Made by a program: the position numbers and the translations under genes
Notes under the pieces: model-generated
Told to the model about the DNA's origin: nothing
The model's database searches: none
What the model saw: only the letters and a program-made list of their open reading frames with translations
Assembly (NCBI GenBank): GCA_038363925.1
Contig: JAQQWL010000011.1
Coordinates: 1,488,001 to 1,552,000 of the forward strand
Reading direction: 5' to 3'
From: Apiospora phragmitis
Lineage: Eukaryota; Ascomycota; Sordariomycetes; Amphisphaeriales; Apiosporaceae
DNA: 64,000 nucleotides
Shown: piece by piece, positions 1-10,124 of the stretch
Layout: the number at the start of each line of letters is the position of its first letter
How positions within the stretch are numbered: position 1 is the first letter of the stretch

Positions 1-759
1 GCCACCCGTGGTGAGGTTGCACTGGTGAACCAGCGGCAGTTCGAAAAGCTCAAAGCCCCCAAGTATACCTACTGGACTCGCGATTCGTTCAAGTGGCAGA
101 AGAAGAAGCATCCACACTTGCGTTATAAAACCATTCGAAGAGCCGTTGGGCCCGATGACCATCAGCCCCTCTTGGCTCTGGATGATCACCGGTTCGATCA
201 ATGTGTTGAACTCAAGAAGGGCATGTTGGTGGTGCTTCTCACCAATCTCAACGTGCGCCGCGGGCTCTGCAACGGCAGCCAGGGCATCATTTGTGACTTT
301 GTGCCGTACGATGAAGACAAATTGCCCGCCGACAAGGGTGGCCTTGAGACCGTGGAGGAACACGAGTTGAAGGCTTACATCGAGGGCCCTTACAACGAAT
401 TGAAGCAATGGCCCGTGGTCCGGTTCCACAACGGCATCACGCGCGTCATCTACGCCGACTGCTCCGTCAACGAGCTGGGCGATCAAAAGCCGTATTCGCT
501 GCTGTCGCGCACGCAAATTCCCCTGGCGCCCGCGTGGGCAATGACTATCCACAAGAGCCAGGGTATGACCCTCGATCGCGTCATCGTCGATCTGTCGAAA
601 GCGTTTGAGGACGGACAGGTCTACGTGGCGCTCTCCCGAGCCAGGGGACTCGAGGGGCTCAAGATCGAGGGTGGCGTCGCAGGACTGGACACGGCATTAG
701 GTGGGAATGAGAGGGTTCAGCGGTTTCTGAGGGAGCATTTTGGCGCTTTGCATGAGTAG
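1..759 (+). CDS. PIF1-family ATP-dependent DNA helicase, C-terminal part
   Basis: Frame 1 is open from the first base, so the gene continues upstream of the window and only the last 252 codons are present. The C-terminal RecA-like half of a PIF1-type 5'-3' DNA helicase is visible. There is a segment with KKGMLVVLLTNL and NGSQG (PIF1 usually has a 'GAQVMLxxN...NGSxG' block). Motif V is AMTIHKSQGMTLDRV and motif VI is VYVALSRAR. Family members unwind G-quadruplexes and DNA-RNA hybrids in nucleus and mitochondria. Walker A and B motifs lie outside the window, so paralogue identity cannot be decided. Many fungi carry extra PIF1-like genes, some in Helitrons, and nothing here shows which kind this is. 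The stop is TAG at 757-759. Confidence 0.9.
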   Translation, partial: ATRGEVALVNQRQFEKLKAPKYTYWTRDSFKWQKKKHPHLRYKTIRRAVGPDDHQPLLALDDHRFDQCVELKKGMLVVLLTNLNVRRGLCNGSQGIICDFVPYDEDKLPADKGGLETVEEHELKAYIEGPYNELKQWPVVRFHNGITRVIYADCSVNELGDQKPYSLLSRTQIPLAPAWAMTIHKSQGMTLDRVIVDLSKAFEDGQVYVALSRARGLEGLKIEGGVAGLDTALGGNERVQRFLREHFGALHE

Positions 760-1115
760 GGGAGCTGATTGCCTTGGAATGCTAAACTATGATACCCCCT
801 TGTCTTATAAAACGCATTGCAGGAAAAGGGGCGTTGGGGTTACTGTGTTTTGTGTTAGTTGTATGATTACTTCTGGAATCGGAAAGGTTAGCACTTTGGA
901 ATGAATTGTTGCGCACCATGTTCTTCTCTTGACTTGTGTGCTTTGGTACGGGAATTTGCCCCTTTTATTAACTCCCATGAGAGACGGCGCAGTCTTTAGG
1001 CCATGAACTGCACGGCATGCTTTTGCTCTATATATTTAAGGAGCTATTTCCGGAACTTCTTGCAGCGAATGCGCCCTCCACATCACAAACCCATACCCCC
1101 GTGCTGCATCTAGTG
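760..1115. other. Intergenic, convergent 3' ends
   Basis: This is the shared 3' region between the helicase (+) and the GH79 gene (-). It contains AT-rich stretches compatible with polyadenylation. No gene was recognised. Confidence 0.6.
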
Positions 1116-2987
1116 TCATTTCACGAAAACGATGACAGCCTCACTGTCCGGGACATCCACGGCCGCGACTCCACCCTGGACTTTGACCTCGTCCTCCGCA
1201 ACCTGACCGTGGCCCTTGCCCTGGTCGATGGAGTGTGACCACTGCTGACCGGCCCAGGTCACATTGTGCTCCGCCCCACCGAAGTCGTACCCCATAGCGG
1301 CCGCCCCGCCGTCCGCATGCAGTCGACGGACCTTGATCGATTGCACCCCCTGCGGCACCGGGACCCGGAACGTCTCCACGCCCCTCTGCCCGCTCGCCGT
1401 CCGCGTCCCGTTGTACAGCCGCAGGTTGAGTAGGGCAACCCGCTCTAGCTTGCCGTTCTGCTGCGCATCGTACATGGCGTACGTGCTCAAGTACGGATGA
1501 TCGGCGACGCCCAGATCCAACTCCTTGACAGCACCACCGGGCTGGTCCCCGCCCCCGCCGTTTTTGCCCACGAAATCGGCCAGGAAGAGGGCCGCCGGGT
1601 ACGGCGCGCGCACCTGGGACCCCGGGCTCTTGTCGCCGCCCGTCGCGTCGGGGACCCAGAAGGTGCGTCCCGCGACCGGCCGGCGCGCGAGGTTCGAGAC
1701 CCGCGCCACGCCGCGCGCCATGCACGCGAGGCCGAAGTCGGCGGCCCACAGGCCGTAGCCGAAGCCCGCCATGAAGGTCAGGGGGGCGCCGCCTATCACC
1801 GCCGCCGTCTCCGACATGATGTAGGGCAGGCCCGCGGCGCGGGCGGCGGCGATGGAGGCGGCGTATTTGGTTTGGAGGCGGTCGGTTATGGCGCGGTGGC
1901 TCAGCATTTGGTCTTTTTGGTTGTTAGTTCTCATAGAACACACACCCCTGTTTCAACCTGAAGGTACACGGAAGGGGAGAAAGCGGTGGGAGGGGGGAGG
2001 GGGAGGGGGAGGGGGAGGGGAAGGGGGAGGGGAAGGGGAAGGGGAAGGGGAAGGGGAGTAAAGGCCCCTACGTACTCTGCATCTCGTCATCGGTCCAGTC
2101 ATGTTTCCCGGATATTTGGTAGTAGTGGTCGGCAGCCGAGTTGGACAGCTTGTTGTCGTTTATACCAGCGTGCAGGACGTCGTCTCTGTTTTGTTCCGTG
2201 GGCATTAGTTCGGGACTGAACTACGTATAGAGAATCGCCATAATGCGGCTCTCGGAGAAGGCAATCGCCCACTTACACGCCAAAGCCAGCAGCGGCACCC
2301 GATCCTATGTTAGCCACCTCGAAGAACCTCCAGCCATCTCCCTGCAGAACCAGCTCGTCGATGACCGCCTTCTGCACCCTAAGCGCTTCTTTGGCGTAGT
2401 CGGCCGGTGTAGTGTCCCTATAGAAGTTGGGCTCATTGCCCAACGCGATGGCGGCAAACTTGCTCTCATCGCCGCCGCGGGCGTCCCAGGCGCAGCGCAC
2501 GAACGCCAGCGTGTTGTTCAGCGGCGTGGGAGCCTCCTGCATGGGCGCCTTCAGGGAGATGCGGGCGTCGGGGGAAGGCCTTGTAGCCGTCGCAGAACGA
2601 CGGGCCCAGCCGGTACGTCGCCTGCGACCCCTGGGGGCCGTCGCCGCCGACGCACTTCTTGGCCTCCTTTTGGCTCGGGTCGAAGATGAACCGGTCGCCG
2701 CTCGTGCCGCCCACGCGGATCACGGGCGGCTGGCTCATGCGCTGCCGCAGCGACGACACGAGGTTGGCCGAGAAGCCGTTGTGGAAGTTGTTGAGGAAGG
2801 CCGACTCGATGCCGAAGCCGACGAAGTCGGCCGGGACGGTGAAGGCGTCTGTGGGCTTGGTGGCATCGATTTTCAGGGTCTGCGTGGCGCGTTGGACATT
2901 GTTATTGTTCTCATCCCTCGGAAGGAGCCCACCGGCCAGGGCCAGTCCCAACAAGGTTAAAGAGGCTATGCTTATAGAAGTGTGCAT
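1116..2987 (-). CDS. Secreted GH79-like glycoside hydrolase (beta-glucuronidase type), frameshifted
   Basis: Three exons are inferred: 2987-2277, 2215-2076 and 1912-1116 (about 548 aa after correction). The protein starts with a signal peptide (MHTSISIASLTLLGLALAGG). It then shows the fungal GH79 pattern: VPADFVGFGIESAFLNNF, PPVIRVGGTSGDRFIF, the acid/base segment ALGNEPNFY and a probable nucleophile segment YIMSETAAVIG. The C-terminal part is beta-sandwich-like. GH79 enzymes remove glucuronic acid residues from arabinogalactan or related glycans outside the cell. The introns have GTAAGT and GTACGT donors, and a branch point ACTAAC lies just before the second acceptor. Exon 1 changes frame in the 5-G run at 2570-2574 (plus strand). 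Removing one base restores a continuous family-like sequence (CDGYKAFPDARISLKAP). Either a consensus error or a young pseudogene is possible. The second intron holds a polypurine tract. Confidence 0.8.
1988..2058. repeat. Polypurine microsatellite (GGGGGA/GGGGAA)n
   Basis: About 70 bp are almost purely G and A on the plus strand, built from GGGGGA units that grade into GGGGAA units. The tract lies wholly inside the second intron of the GH79 gene, close to its 5' splice site. The G-rich strand is the transcription template. Confidence 0.9.
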
Positions 2988-3935
2988 TGTGACGATGGCC
3001 GAATGTGTTGTTTCTGGCGTCAGTTCTGTGAGTTTAGAGCCGGACGTAACATGACTTAAATACTAGGACATACGGTTCCCTATTTGATCATGCCACCGAC
3101 CTCTAGTGCATTTACCGAATTCGATGCTACTGGCATCCCTTCGGCGCCCCGTATCCAAGCCGTATTACGTGTGGGATTCTTTCAAAGAGAGATCCTTAGA
3201 TCTTGCGATAATCGCTACAGGGGGTAGTGATCATCGGTTGTCAACAGCCCTAAGGGTGATCTGCAACCTAACGGGCCAATGGGATGCCACGCAGACCGAT
3301 ACCAGTTCAGCTTACAGCCACGCCTTTTACTAAGCCCCTGATAATTATATCAGATCGGATCGTCACAGCTACGGAAGTATGCCGGATTCTAGAAATAGTA
3401 GCTTACTATATGTGACAGCTTTTGTTCGACTTATATGAAGCAAGAAATGGAAAGAGAAGCCCGGCAGCTTGTCCCATCAGGCTTACTGTATTTTCCCACC
3501 TCCCGGAATTATATCACAAGGCAATATGCTCTTCTTTCTATGCGCCTTGCATTTTTTAATAACCATGGAAGCAGCTTCTCTCGATGTTCAACTTCTCCAT
3601 GTTACCCGATTAGTCAGTAAACACTATCGGGACATTTGCACATCGAAGTTTGTTCCTTCTTCCCTTTTTACCGCCTCTTTGGCTGGAACACCTCGTCCAA
3701 ACCTCTGTGTTGATATAATGGAGTGCCTGGGCGTCTTATCCATCTCGATAATCACCTAGCAGAGGCAGAGCGGTGGAAGCCTGGAGATGATCACAGACCT
3801 ATTATGGTGCTCCCTGCCGACCCCAGATCATCACCTCGACGAAAGCCCCAAGCTCGCAACATCACCACAGGCTGTTCACGGCCTGTTCTTCTTGCTGATC
3901 TATCGTCTAGCAACAACAACAGAAACAACGCCAAC
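2988..3935. other. Intergenic, upstream of the GH79 gene
   Basis: This is the promoter side of the GH79 gene. Several short ORFs occur in different frames, but none has recognisable domains or consistent splice structure. No gene supported. Confidence 0.5.
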
Positions 3936-4304
3936 ATGGCTAGGTAGGTATCTCACCCCATTTTCATCGCCATAAAGGACGTCTGTTGACAATACGTGCA
4001 TCATAGTGCCCCAGCCATTCGTATCCTATCTTCCGAGGACCTAATCTCCATCTCCTCCTTCTTCTTATCTATACCTCGACTATTTACGAGACCAAGATCA
4101 AGGCTGAGATCGAGACCACGACGGTCTGGCTTTTGTAGTACTCAGAGCCTTCTGCTATCGGCAGCAACGCCTTGCAGTCGCCTCTCTTCTGATTCCTCCG
4201 GGCAGGGCCCCAGCTATAACGAACAACTGCATGTCAAATCATGTTGTTGTTATTGCAGGCGACTAGCTTTGCCATCCAGCGGAGCGTATGTTCCTTTGCT
4301 TTAG
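3936..4304 (+). CDS. Possible small spliced gene, no recognised domain
   Basis: An ATG at 3936 follows an A-rich leader of CAACAACAAC type. It is followed after 8 nt by a donor (AG|GTAGGT at 3944) and an acceptor (CATAG) at 4006. Splicing would join ATG GCT AG to a downstream frame that stops at 4304, giving about 101 aa beginning MASAPAIRILSSED. The product is rich in Ser, Arg and Leu, has a cysteine cluster (SCCCYCRR) and matches no family I know. Short first coding exons of this kind occur in real fungal genes, but base composition gives no independent support. This may be leader or promoter sequence of something else. Confidence 0.2.
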
Positions 4305-4617
4305 AGAGAGGTGCAGGCTCAGAGACTCAAGGGGGTGTGTACACAGAGCACAGCGCGAAGAAGAGGGACTGAGGAAGAGTAATGATAGAAGGTAGAGATA
4401 GGTTCAATTCCTATCAGCCCTATTGACATTCTGCTTTGAACTCCATTTGAGGGTAGTAGCCAAAAAGTGGAAGCCGAGGGCAAAAGGGGGTCTCCACGGG
4501 TTTGACTTCACCCTCAACCAGGACTTTGCAAGAACTCAAAGCAAAACAGAATCACACCATACACACACAGCACCTTCAAGACAGTTTTTACATATCGTAA
4601 TGATACCTGAATCCCTT

Positions 4618-4707
4618 GACCGGGCCGGGGTAGCCTAGCGGTTAGTATCATTATATCCTACTTAAAGGCAAGAGGGTTCAACTCCCTCTGCGGTCACTTC
4701 TTTTTTT
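4618..4707 (+). tRNA. tRNA-like element, degenerate or pseudo-tRNA
   Basis: Several Pol III features line up. There is an A-box-like TAGCCTAGCGG at 4631 and a B-box in a perfect T-arm (GAGGG-TTCAACT-CCCTC at 4673-4689). Five terminal acceptor pairs form between GACCG at 4618 and CGGTC ending at 4695, and a T7 terminator lies at 4701-4707. However, the D-stem does not pair, the anticodon stem is poor (around CTACTTAAAG) and the spacing from the 5' end to the A-box is about seven bases too long. I therefore read it as a tRNA relic or tRNA-derived element and assign no amino acid. Confidence 0.35.
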
Positions 4708-5472
4708 CCCTCCCTCCTTTTCCAACCCCTTTTGCATTCCAGACCCATACAAACAACGCTCGCACGCTCTTATTTCTCATAATTTTTGCCCAAGTCTGCG
4801 CTTTCTTAAGCTGGCTGGCTATAGCTTCGACTATTAGAAGTGTCTGGCTCTACTTTGGCTTAGAGACAACTCGTATTCGCAGTCTATAGTAATGCCAATG
4901 GAATGCGCATATCTCCAGACCATATGTCAATTGAGGGTTCCCTGACTTGTCTATATAATATATAAAGTATTAACCTACCACCTAACCAGGAACATATGAT
5001 CATGGGCAGTCTATAATAATCTTATAGTCTCAGTACATCATGTCGCTTAAGCCTAGCCAATCAGACAACAGACGTCCTTAATTGAACTATTAAGACAACG
5101 TCCAGCATTACATCGCATTAAACAGGGGCATCACAAATCATCGGTATACGCATGACGGTAAGTGTGCAGATGAATGGGCATATGCCGATCCCCAAAAGAG
5201 GAGGCTCTGCTGATTCTATTGCATCATATCTCAGATAATGGAGGCTGCTTGGCCCCATGCCAAGCTTGAATTTACTTTCTAAACCCGAGTCTACGTAGTG
5301 TAGTGACTCTTGAGGGCTGTATGTGTCGAAATGAAGATCAATAACCACCATGACTCGAACGTTGCAGTTACACAAGGCCCATCGCTCCAATGAACGTGGT
5401 TTCGGGTCCGCTGAGCTTCCCTCCCATACTCTTCTCCAGGCCAAGGTTGCAAAATGTTGGATTGGAAGAATT
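4708..5472. other. Intergenic, 3' side of HEM1
   Basis: AT-rich sequence between the tRNA-like element and the end of HEM1. No gene or repeat recognised. Confidence 0.55.
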
Positions 5473-7387
5473 TCAGGCAGCAGCGCTCACGCCCGCTTGC
5501 TGGGTCTCGCGCTCAAGCAGAGTGTTGATGAAGCCTTGGCCAGCTGGCTTGGACTCATTGATCTCCTTCGCGACTTGGTGGCTGATGCCGAGTTGCTCAT
5601 CAGTCCACAGAGGCTCCTCGACAGCGCCGGTGCTTTCACCGACACCAATGAAGCCATCCTCGGCCGCCCACTCCGAGGTACGCTTGATGCCGAGCTTGGT
5701 CCAGATCTCGTCAATAGCATTGACCAGCTGGTCGCGGTATTCCTTCTTGTGGCCAGGAGTAGGCGTGATTCGGAGGCGCTCTTGGCCAACGGGAACAGTA
5801 GGGTAGTTGATAGACTGTACATAAATCTGGTAGTCCTCAAGGAGCATATCAGACGCTTGTTTGGCAAGCTCAGCATTGCCTACAAGGACAGGGATAATGT
5901 GCGACGGGTTGGGGATGACAGGGATATCACGAGCATCCAAAGCTTCTTTGACAGCACGTGTGTGAAGCTGCTGGAGCCTTCTGTCGCCAGTGTACTCCAT
6001 CTGGTACTCAATGGCGGCCTTTGCGCCAGCCATTGTCGCAGGAGGGAGAGATGTAGTGAAGATGAAGCCAGGGGCCAGCGACCGAATCACATCGATGAAC
6101 CTGGAGCTTCCTGCAATGTAGCCACCTACACAGCCGTACGCCTTGCCCAACGTTCCAGTAATGATGTCAATGCGGTCCATGATAGTTCCCTTGGGCTTGC
6201 CCTGTTGATGCGCTTCGAAATCCAGGTGCTCGGCGACACCAGCACCGGTTGGCCCGTACATGCCGACAGCATGGACTTCATCGAGGAAGGTAATGGCGCC
6301 GTACTTGTCAGCAAGGTCGCAAATGGCCTCAATAGGGCCAATGGAGCCACACATGCTGTATACCGATTCGAAAGCGATGATTTTGGGTACATGCAAGGGT
6401 AAGGAGGCCAGTTTGGCCTCCAAATCCTCCAAGTCATTGTGCTTAAACACGATCTTTTTGGTGCCCGAATGACGGATACCCTGAATCATCGAGGCGTGGT
6501 TGAGGCTGTCCGACAGAATCACACAGTCGGGCAGTTTGCTACCGAGGGTCGCAAGGGTCGCATCGTTGGCGACGTAGCACGAGCTGAAGACCAAAGCGGC
6601 TTCCTTGGCGTGCAACTTGGCAATGGTGCCCTCCAGTTCTACAGCATGCTTGTTGTGGCCCGAGATGTTGCGCGTGCCTCCAGCGCCCGCGCCATACTCA
6701 TCAAGGGTCTCGTGCATCGTCTTGATGACCCGGGAGTTCCGTCCCATGCCGAGATAGTCATTGGCGCACCAGACAGTCACGCGCTCCTCCTTGTTCGCCA
6801 TGTGGGCGCAGGGGAATTCCTTGGCCAAGCGATTGATGTTGTTGAAGTAGCGGTAGGATCTGTCTTTATGCTTCTTGTCGAGTTCGGCTTGGTAGAAGCC
6901 ATCGTAGTTGAACTTGGCATCGTCGCTCGCAGGCTGGCCGGGCAGGTTCGAGGCATTACCCTGCTTATGCGCAGGCGCAGGCGGGAGTTGTTCTGCAAGG
7001 AATCCATCATTAGCCAGGCCAATTGATAAAAAGGGGCAGGCAGGTAACCTTTTAGGTATACTTACCGGTCAAGATAGGAGTTTCGACGGCTCTGGCCTCA
7101 TTGGGGCGACTGGTGTGAATCTTCGCCTTGCCCGACTTGGTGTGGCCGGAGAAGCTGCGCATTCCAGCAACAGCGGTGGGAGCGGTAACACCGACGCGCG
7201 AAGACTGGATGGCCAACGCCTTGCCCATGACAGGGCAGCGCTGGCCAAGCAGCTGCAGCTTAGAGATGGTACCGCCGCATGGCGAGGCCTGGGGACGGGT
7301 CGAAGTAGACAGCGCCCGGAGAGTGGTGGTCGAGGTCTTCTTCAGGAAAGGGCACATGGCCTTGGACTGTCGAAGAACAGAATCCAT
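5473..7387 (-). CDS. HEM1: 5-aminolevulinate synthase, mitochondrial
   Basis: Two exons (7387-7066 and 6992-5473; donor GTAAGT, acceptor CTTGCAG) encode about 613 aa, a usual length for filamentous fungi. The enzyme condenses glycine with succinyl-CoA in the mitochondrial matrix, with PLP as cofactor. This is the first step of heme synthesis. Residues 1 to about 100 form a basic, Ser/Thr-rich targeting sequence with two Cys-Pro dipeptides (MCPFL near residue 12 and RCPVM near 50), which resemble heme regulatory motifs. The catalytic core shows [46 protein letters not shown] and the PLP-lysine segment [14 protein letters not shown]. The C-terminal region contains [10 protein letters not shown]. 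The reading frame is intact throughout. Confidence 0.96.
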
Positions 7388-8295
7388 AGTCGGTCAATGT
7401 GCTGAGTTCCAGTTCAGTATGGGTGGCTGTCTTTTGCAGAAACCCTTTTTAGCGAGAAAGTATGTGTATGATGCAAAAGAGAAAAATAAGAGAGAAGATG
7501 ACGGTTTGATGCTATTACTTATTATTAGCCGGCGACGTGGTAAACTGGCCGGCGTGCCGGTCAGTGGGGGGGAAATCCAGTACCAAAAGACCAAAGTACT
7601 AAAGCGACCGGGGTGTTGGGTTGAGGGGCTTTTCGCCGACTTGCTGGGCCGCGGAAGATGGGGATGGTGTTTCTGAAAGTAAGTACATGCGGACAAGATC
7701 AGCCGCAGGAGCGAATGAAGATACTCTGTTGGACACAACTACTCGCGGTCAGATTCTCTACGACTCTACGAGTAGTATTCTTGGGATTTTCCAAACTGCC
7801 TAGGCTGACTACGTGCATATTCAATACCAGGCTGAATAATTCAGGCCAGCTGGATGGGAAGTATATACTTTGTTCAACCTCGGAAGGTTTACTGATGTGC
7901 TACAAAATCCAATGCCATCGCATAACAGGTAGTGGCATGTAGGTACAAGTAGATGGAATCTAGATCCAAGGGCGTAGGAGGTGGCACAACGAGCTAGCCA
8001 ATACATGCCTGACATTGGCAGTGGATGTCTCGGACTCTCGGCGTCTGCTTCTTCTACTACTGCTGTCCCACTAATTGCGCTCATCTACCGCCGTGCGCCG
8101 TCGCAGGGTCGTCAATAACTTCTGCTCCCCCTTCTGGCTCCCTAAAAGCCGAAGATTCAGCACCATCATCATGCCACGCTCTGGTAATTGCTTTGCCTCT
8201 CATTGGCCAGTCTGCTTCCGTCTTACCTAAAGCAGAACCCCCTGCTACCCTAAGGTCGCCTATATCGGTAGGTGCGAGCTAGTCCCCGAATAATT

Positions 8296-8317
8296 TGTCA
8301 GCGCCGCGGCGCTGACA
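8296..8317. repeat. Perfect 22-bp GC-rich palindrome
   Basis: The half-site TGTCAGCGCCG is followed immediately by its exact reverse complement, with no spacer. A dyad of this length suits a dimeric DNA-binding protein, but no known consensus is assigned. Confidence 0.9.
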
Positions 8318-8418
8318 GAACAGTCCGGAGTCCCTTCTTGCGTTGACCTGCACATGCTCGTATCCAATTGTCACCGTCCATTTTCAAATCCCGATCCATT
8401 TGGAAAAAGCATCTTGAC

Positions 8419-8428
8419 CACGTGACGT
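8419..8428. promoter_or_regulatory. E-box overlapping CRE-like motif
   Basis: CACGTG (bHLH site) overlaps TGACGT (bZIP/CRE-like) in the string CACGTGACGT. It lies about 1 kb upstream of HEM1. This is a motif match only. Confidence 0.3.
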
Positions 8429-8841
8429 ATAGTATGATGATGTTGCTCTTGGCGATGGATTCATCAAACTAGTATTGATCGTCAATGCAACCTACTTGCT
8501 TTGGACGGAATTAAGATGAGAGACTCTAAAAACTTATTAGATAGACTTTGGAGCCGCGTTCTCTAGCCTGTGCGAAGGGAGCCAGCAGGGTGGTTCCGAT
8601 AGCTTGTCATATGACATGTAAGCAGATGCATTGGATAGAGTAATACCCTGCCCTGAGAACACATCAGCAATAGCAACTCTAGACGTCCCAGCTACCCGGC
8701 ATACTAAGTATGGAACAGTTTGCTTGTATACTGGATAATTGTCGGGCTTTCCCGTAACAACGTCAGCCGCCGAGGGGTAAATAAGTAGTGATACATGACT
8801 TTGGCTTCACTTGGAATAGCCCCTATTCTCCGACATGGAGA

Positions 8842-8888
8842 TATCTGAAGCAGACGAGCACCACTTCGCGACCACCCTGCTTCAGATA
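8842..8888. repeat. Inverted repeat, 12-bp arms, 23-nt loop
   Basis: TATCTGAAGCAG (8842-8853) is matched exactly by CTGCTTCAGATA (8877-8888), giving a potential hairpin. No T-run follows and no gene end is adjacent, so a terminator role is not suggested. Confidence 0.85.
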
Positions 8889-9315
8889 CCAGCTATCCGA
8901 TAAGCTGTTGCACATCGCGAGTTGACGCAGCTGATTATGCCATTGCCGGTTATTGCGTCGCTAGCTACCAGCTATATCGTCAGCTATCCCATTGCCAATT
9001 GCTTAAAGGGGACAATCGCTAGTGGCAATCGGCCGGGTACTGAGAGAAGCTGGGTTGGGGTCTGATCGAAGTCTGAAAGATGCTTGAAGTTAGGTCGGCA
9101 GGATCTACAGCAATTCTCATCATCACCGGGCTGACTATTAGCAACCCCCTTGTCGGCAAGCTTCAGAGGATGACTGGGAGCCACAAGCAAATTGCAAACG
9201 GCTGGATCAGTTATTACCAGTGATCTACTGTCATAATGGAGCAAGAAAGGAATTCCTGCAGCCAACAATCGACTTGAATGCATATACAGTAATGCTGGAA
9301 CCGAATCATCATGGA

Positions 9316-9700
9316 AAATGGAAGCGACGACTGGTCATATGGATACAAGCAGTCATATCGGACGACGGCAAGCAGGACTGGAATCATACTGAAAGCAATA
9401 TTGCTCCTATTTCTGGCATTCATGTGAGTACCAACAGTTATATCGGACAGGTCTCCAAGTACATAAGGTGGGCTGTACTGGAGCCGAATGATCTACGACG
9501 ATGGAAGTGATTATGGTTCATATGAATAAGGGGAAAGGTATATTGACGGCCAATGTTTCTTTCAACTTGAGGTCCCAACAATGGAAGCGACGTTCTTCTC
9601 AATGCCGATTGTTTGTGTGAATACAAGCAGTATATCAGACAAAGGCGAGTAACACTGGAAGCAAGATGGAAGCGACAGCTTCTACTCTAACAGTAGGTAC
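9316..9700. repeat. Degenerate direct repeats
   Basis: Variants of a core like GATACAAGCAGTCATATCGGAC occur near 9342, 9427 and 9619. They are accompanied by ATGGAAGCGACG near 9317, 9582 and 9667 and by CACTGGAAG/ACTGGAA flanks. The spacing is irregular and no intact terminal repeats were seen. This looks like an old amplified element or satellite relic. Confidence 0.5.
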
Positions 9701-10124
9701 TTATATAGAAACAAGTGTTGCTTACATTCACAATCGTCGTCCCAACTTCTTATTTTTATTTGAGTGAATATAATCGCCGCTGATGAGCAAGTTCTGAATT
9801 ATCTTCCTCCACCCCGTTCAAGGCCTCCTAACGCGTTCAAAAACGCGATCGCACCTGGCAAATCCCCAGACACTCACTTCTGCACACTACAGCATCGACT
9901 CTTTCCGGCTCTTTGGCATCGAAATTGGTCGATTACACTAATATCAAGATCGTGCTTGGCTAAAGGCAGGTCATTCCGAGCACTGTGCGGCTAGATTCGC
10001 CTTCTCGAAGTTGGGTAGTTCTGGTGAACAGCAACAGCCATTTGGTGGACTTGGCACACTTGAGCAGATTTACCACAGCAACATCAATACCGAGCATCTC
10101 TAGAAACACGTCAAATTAGCAGAT

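Larger units (their letters stand above)
7388..10124. other. Long intergenic region upstream of HEM1
   Basis: About 2.7 kb with no convincing gene. It holds the HEM1 promoter side, a CACGTGACGT element at 8419-8428, a 22-bp palindrome at 8296-8317, a 12-bp inverted repeat at 8842-8888 and degenerate repeats at 9316-9700. ORFs in this stretch are short and lack domains. Confidence 0.6.
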
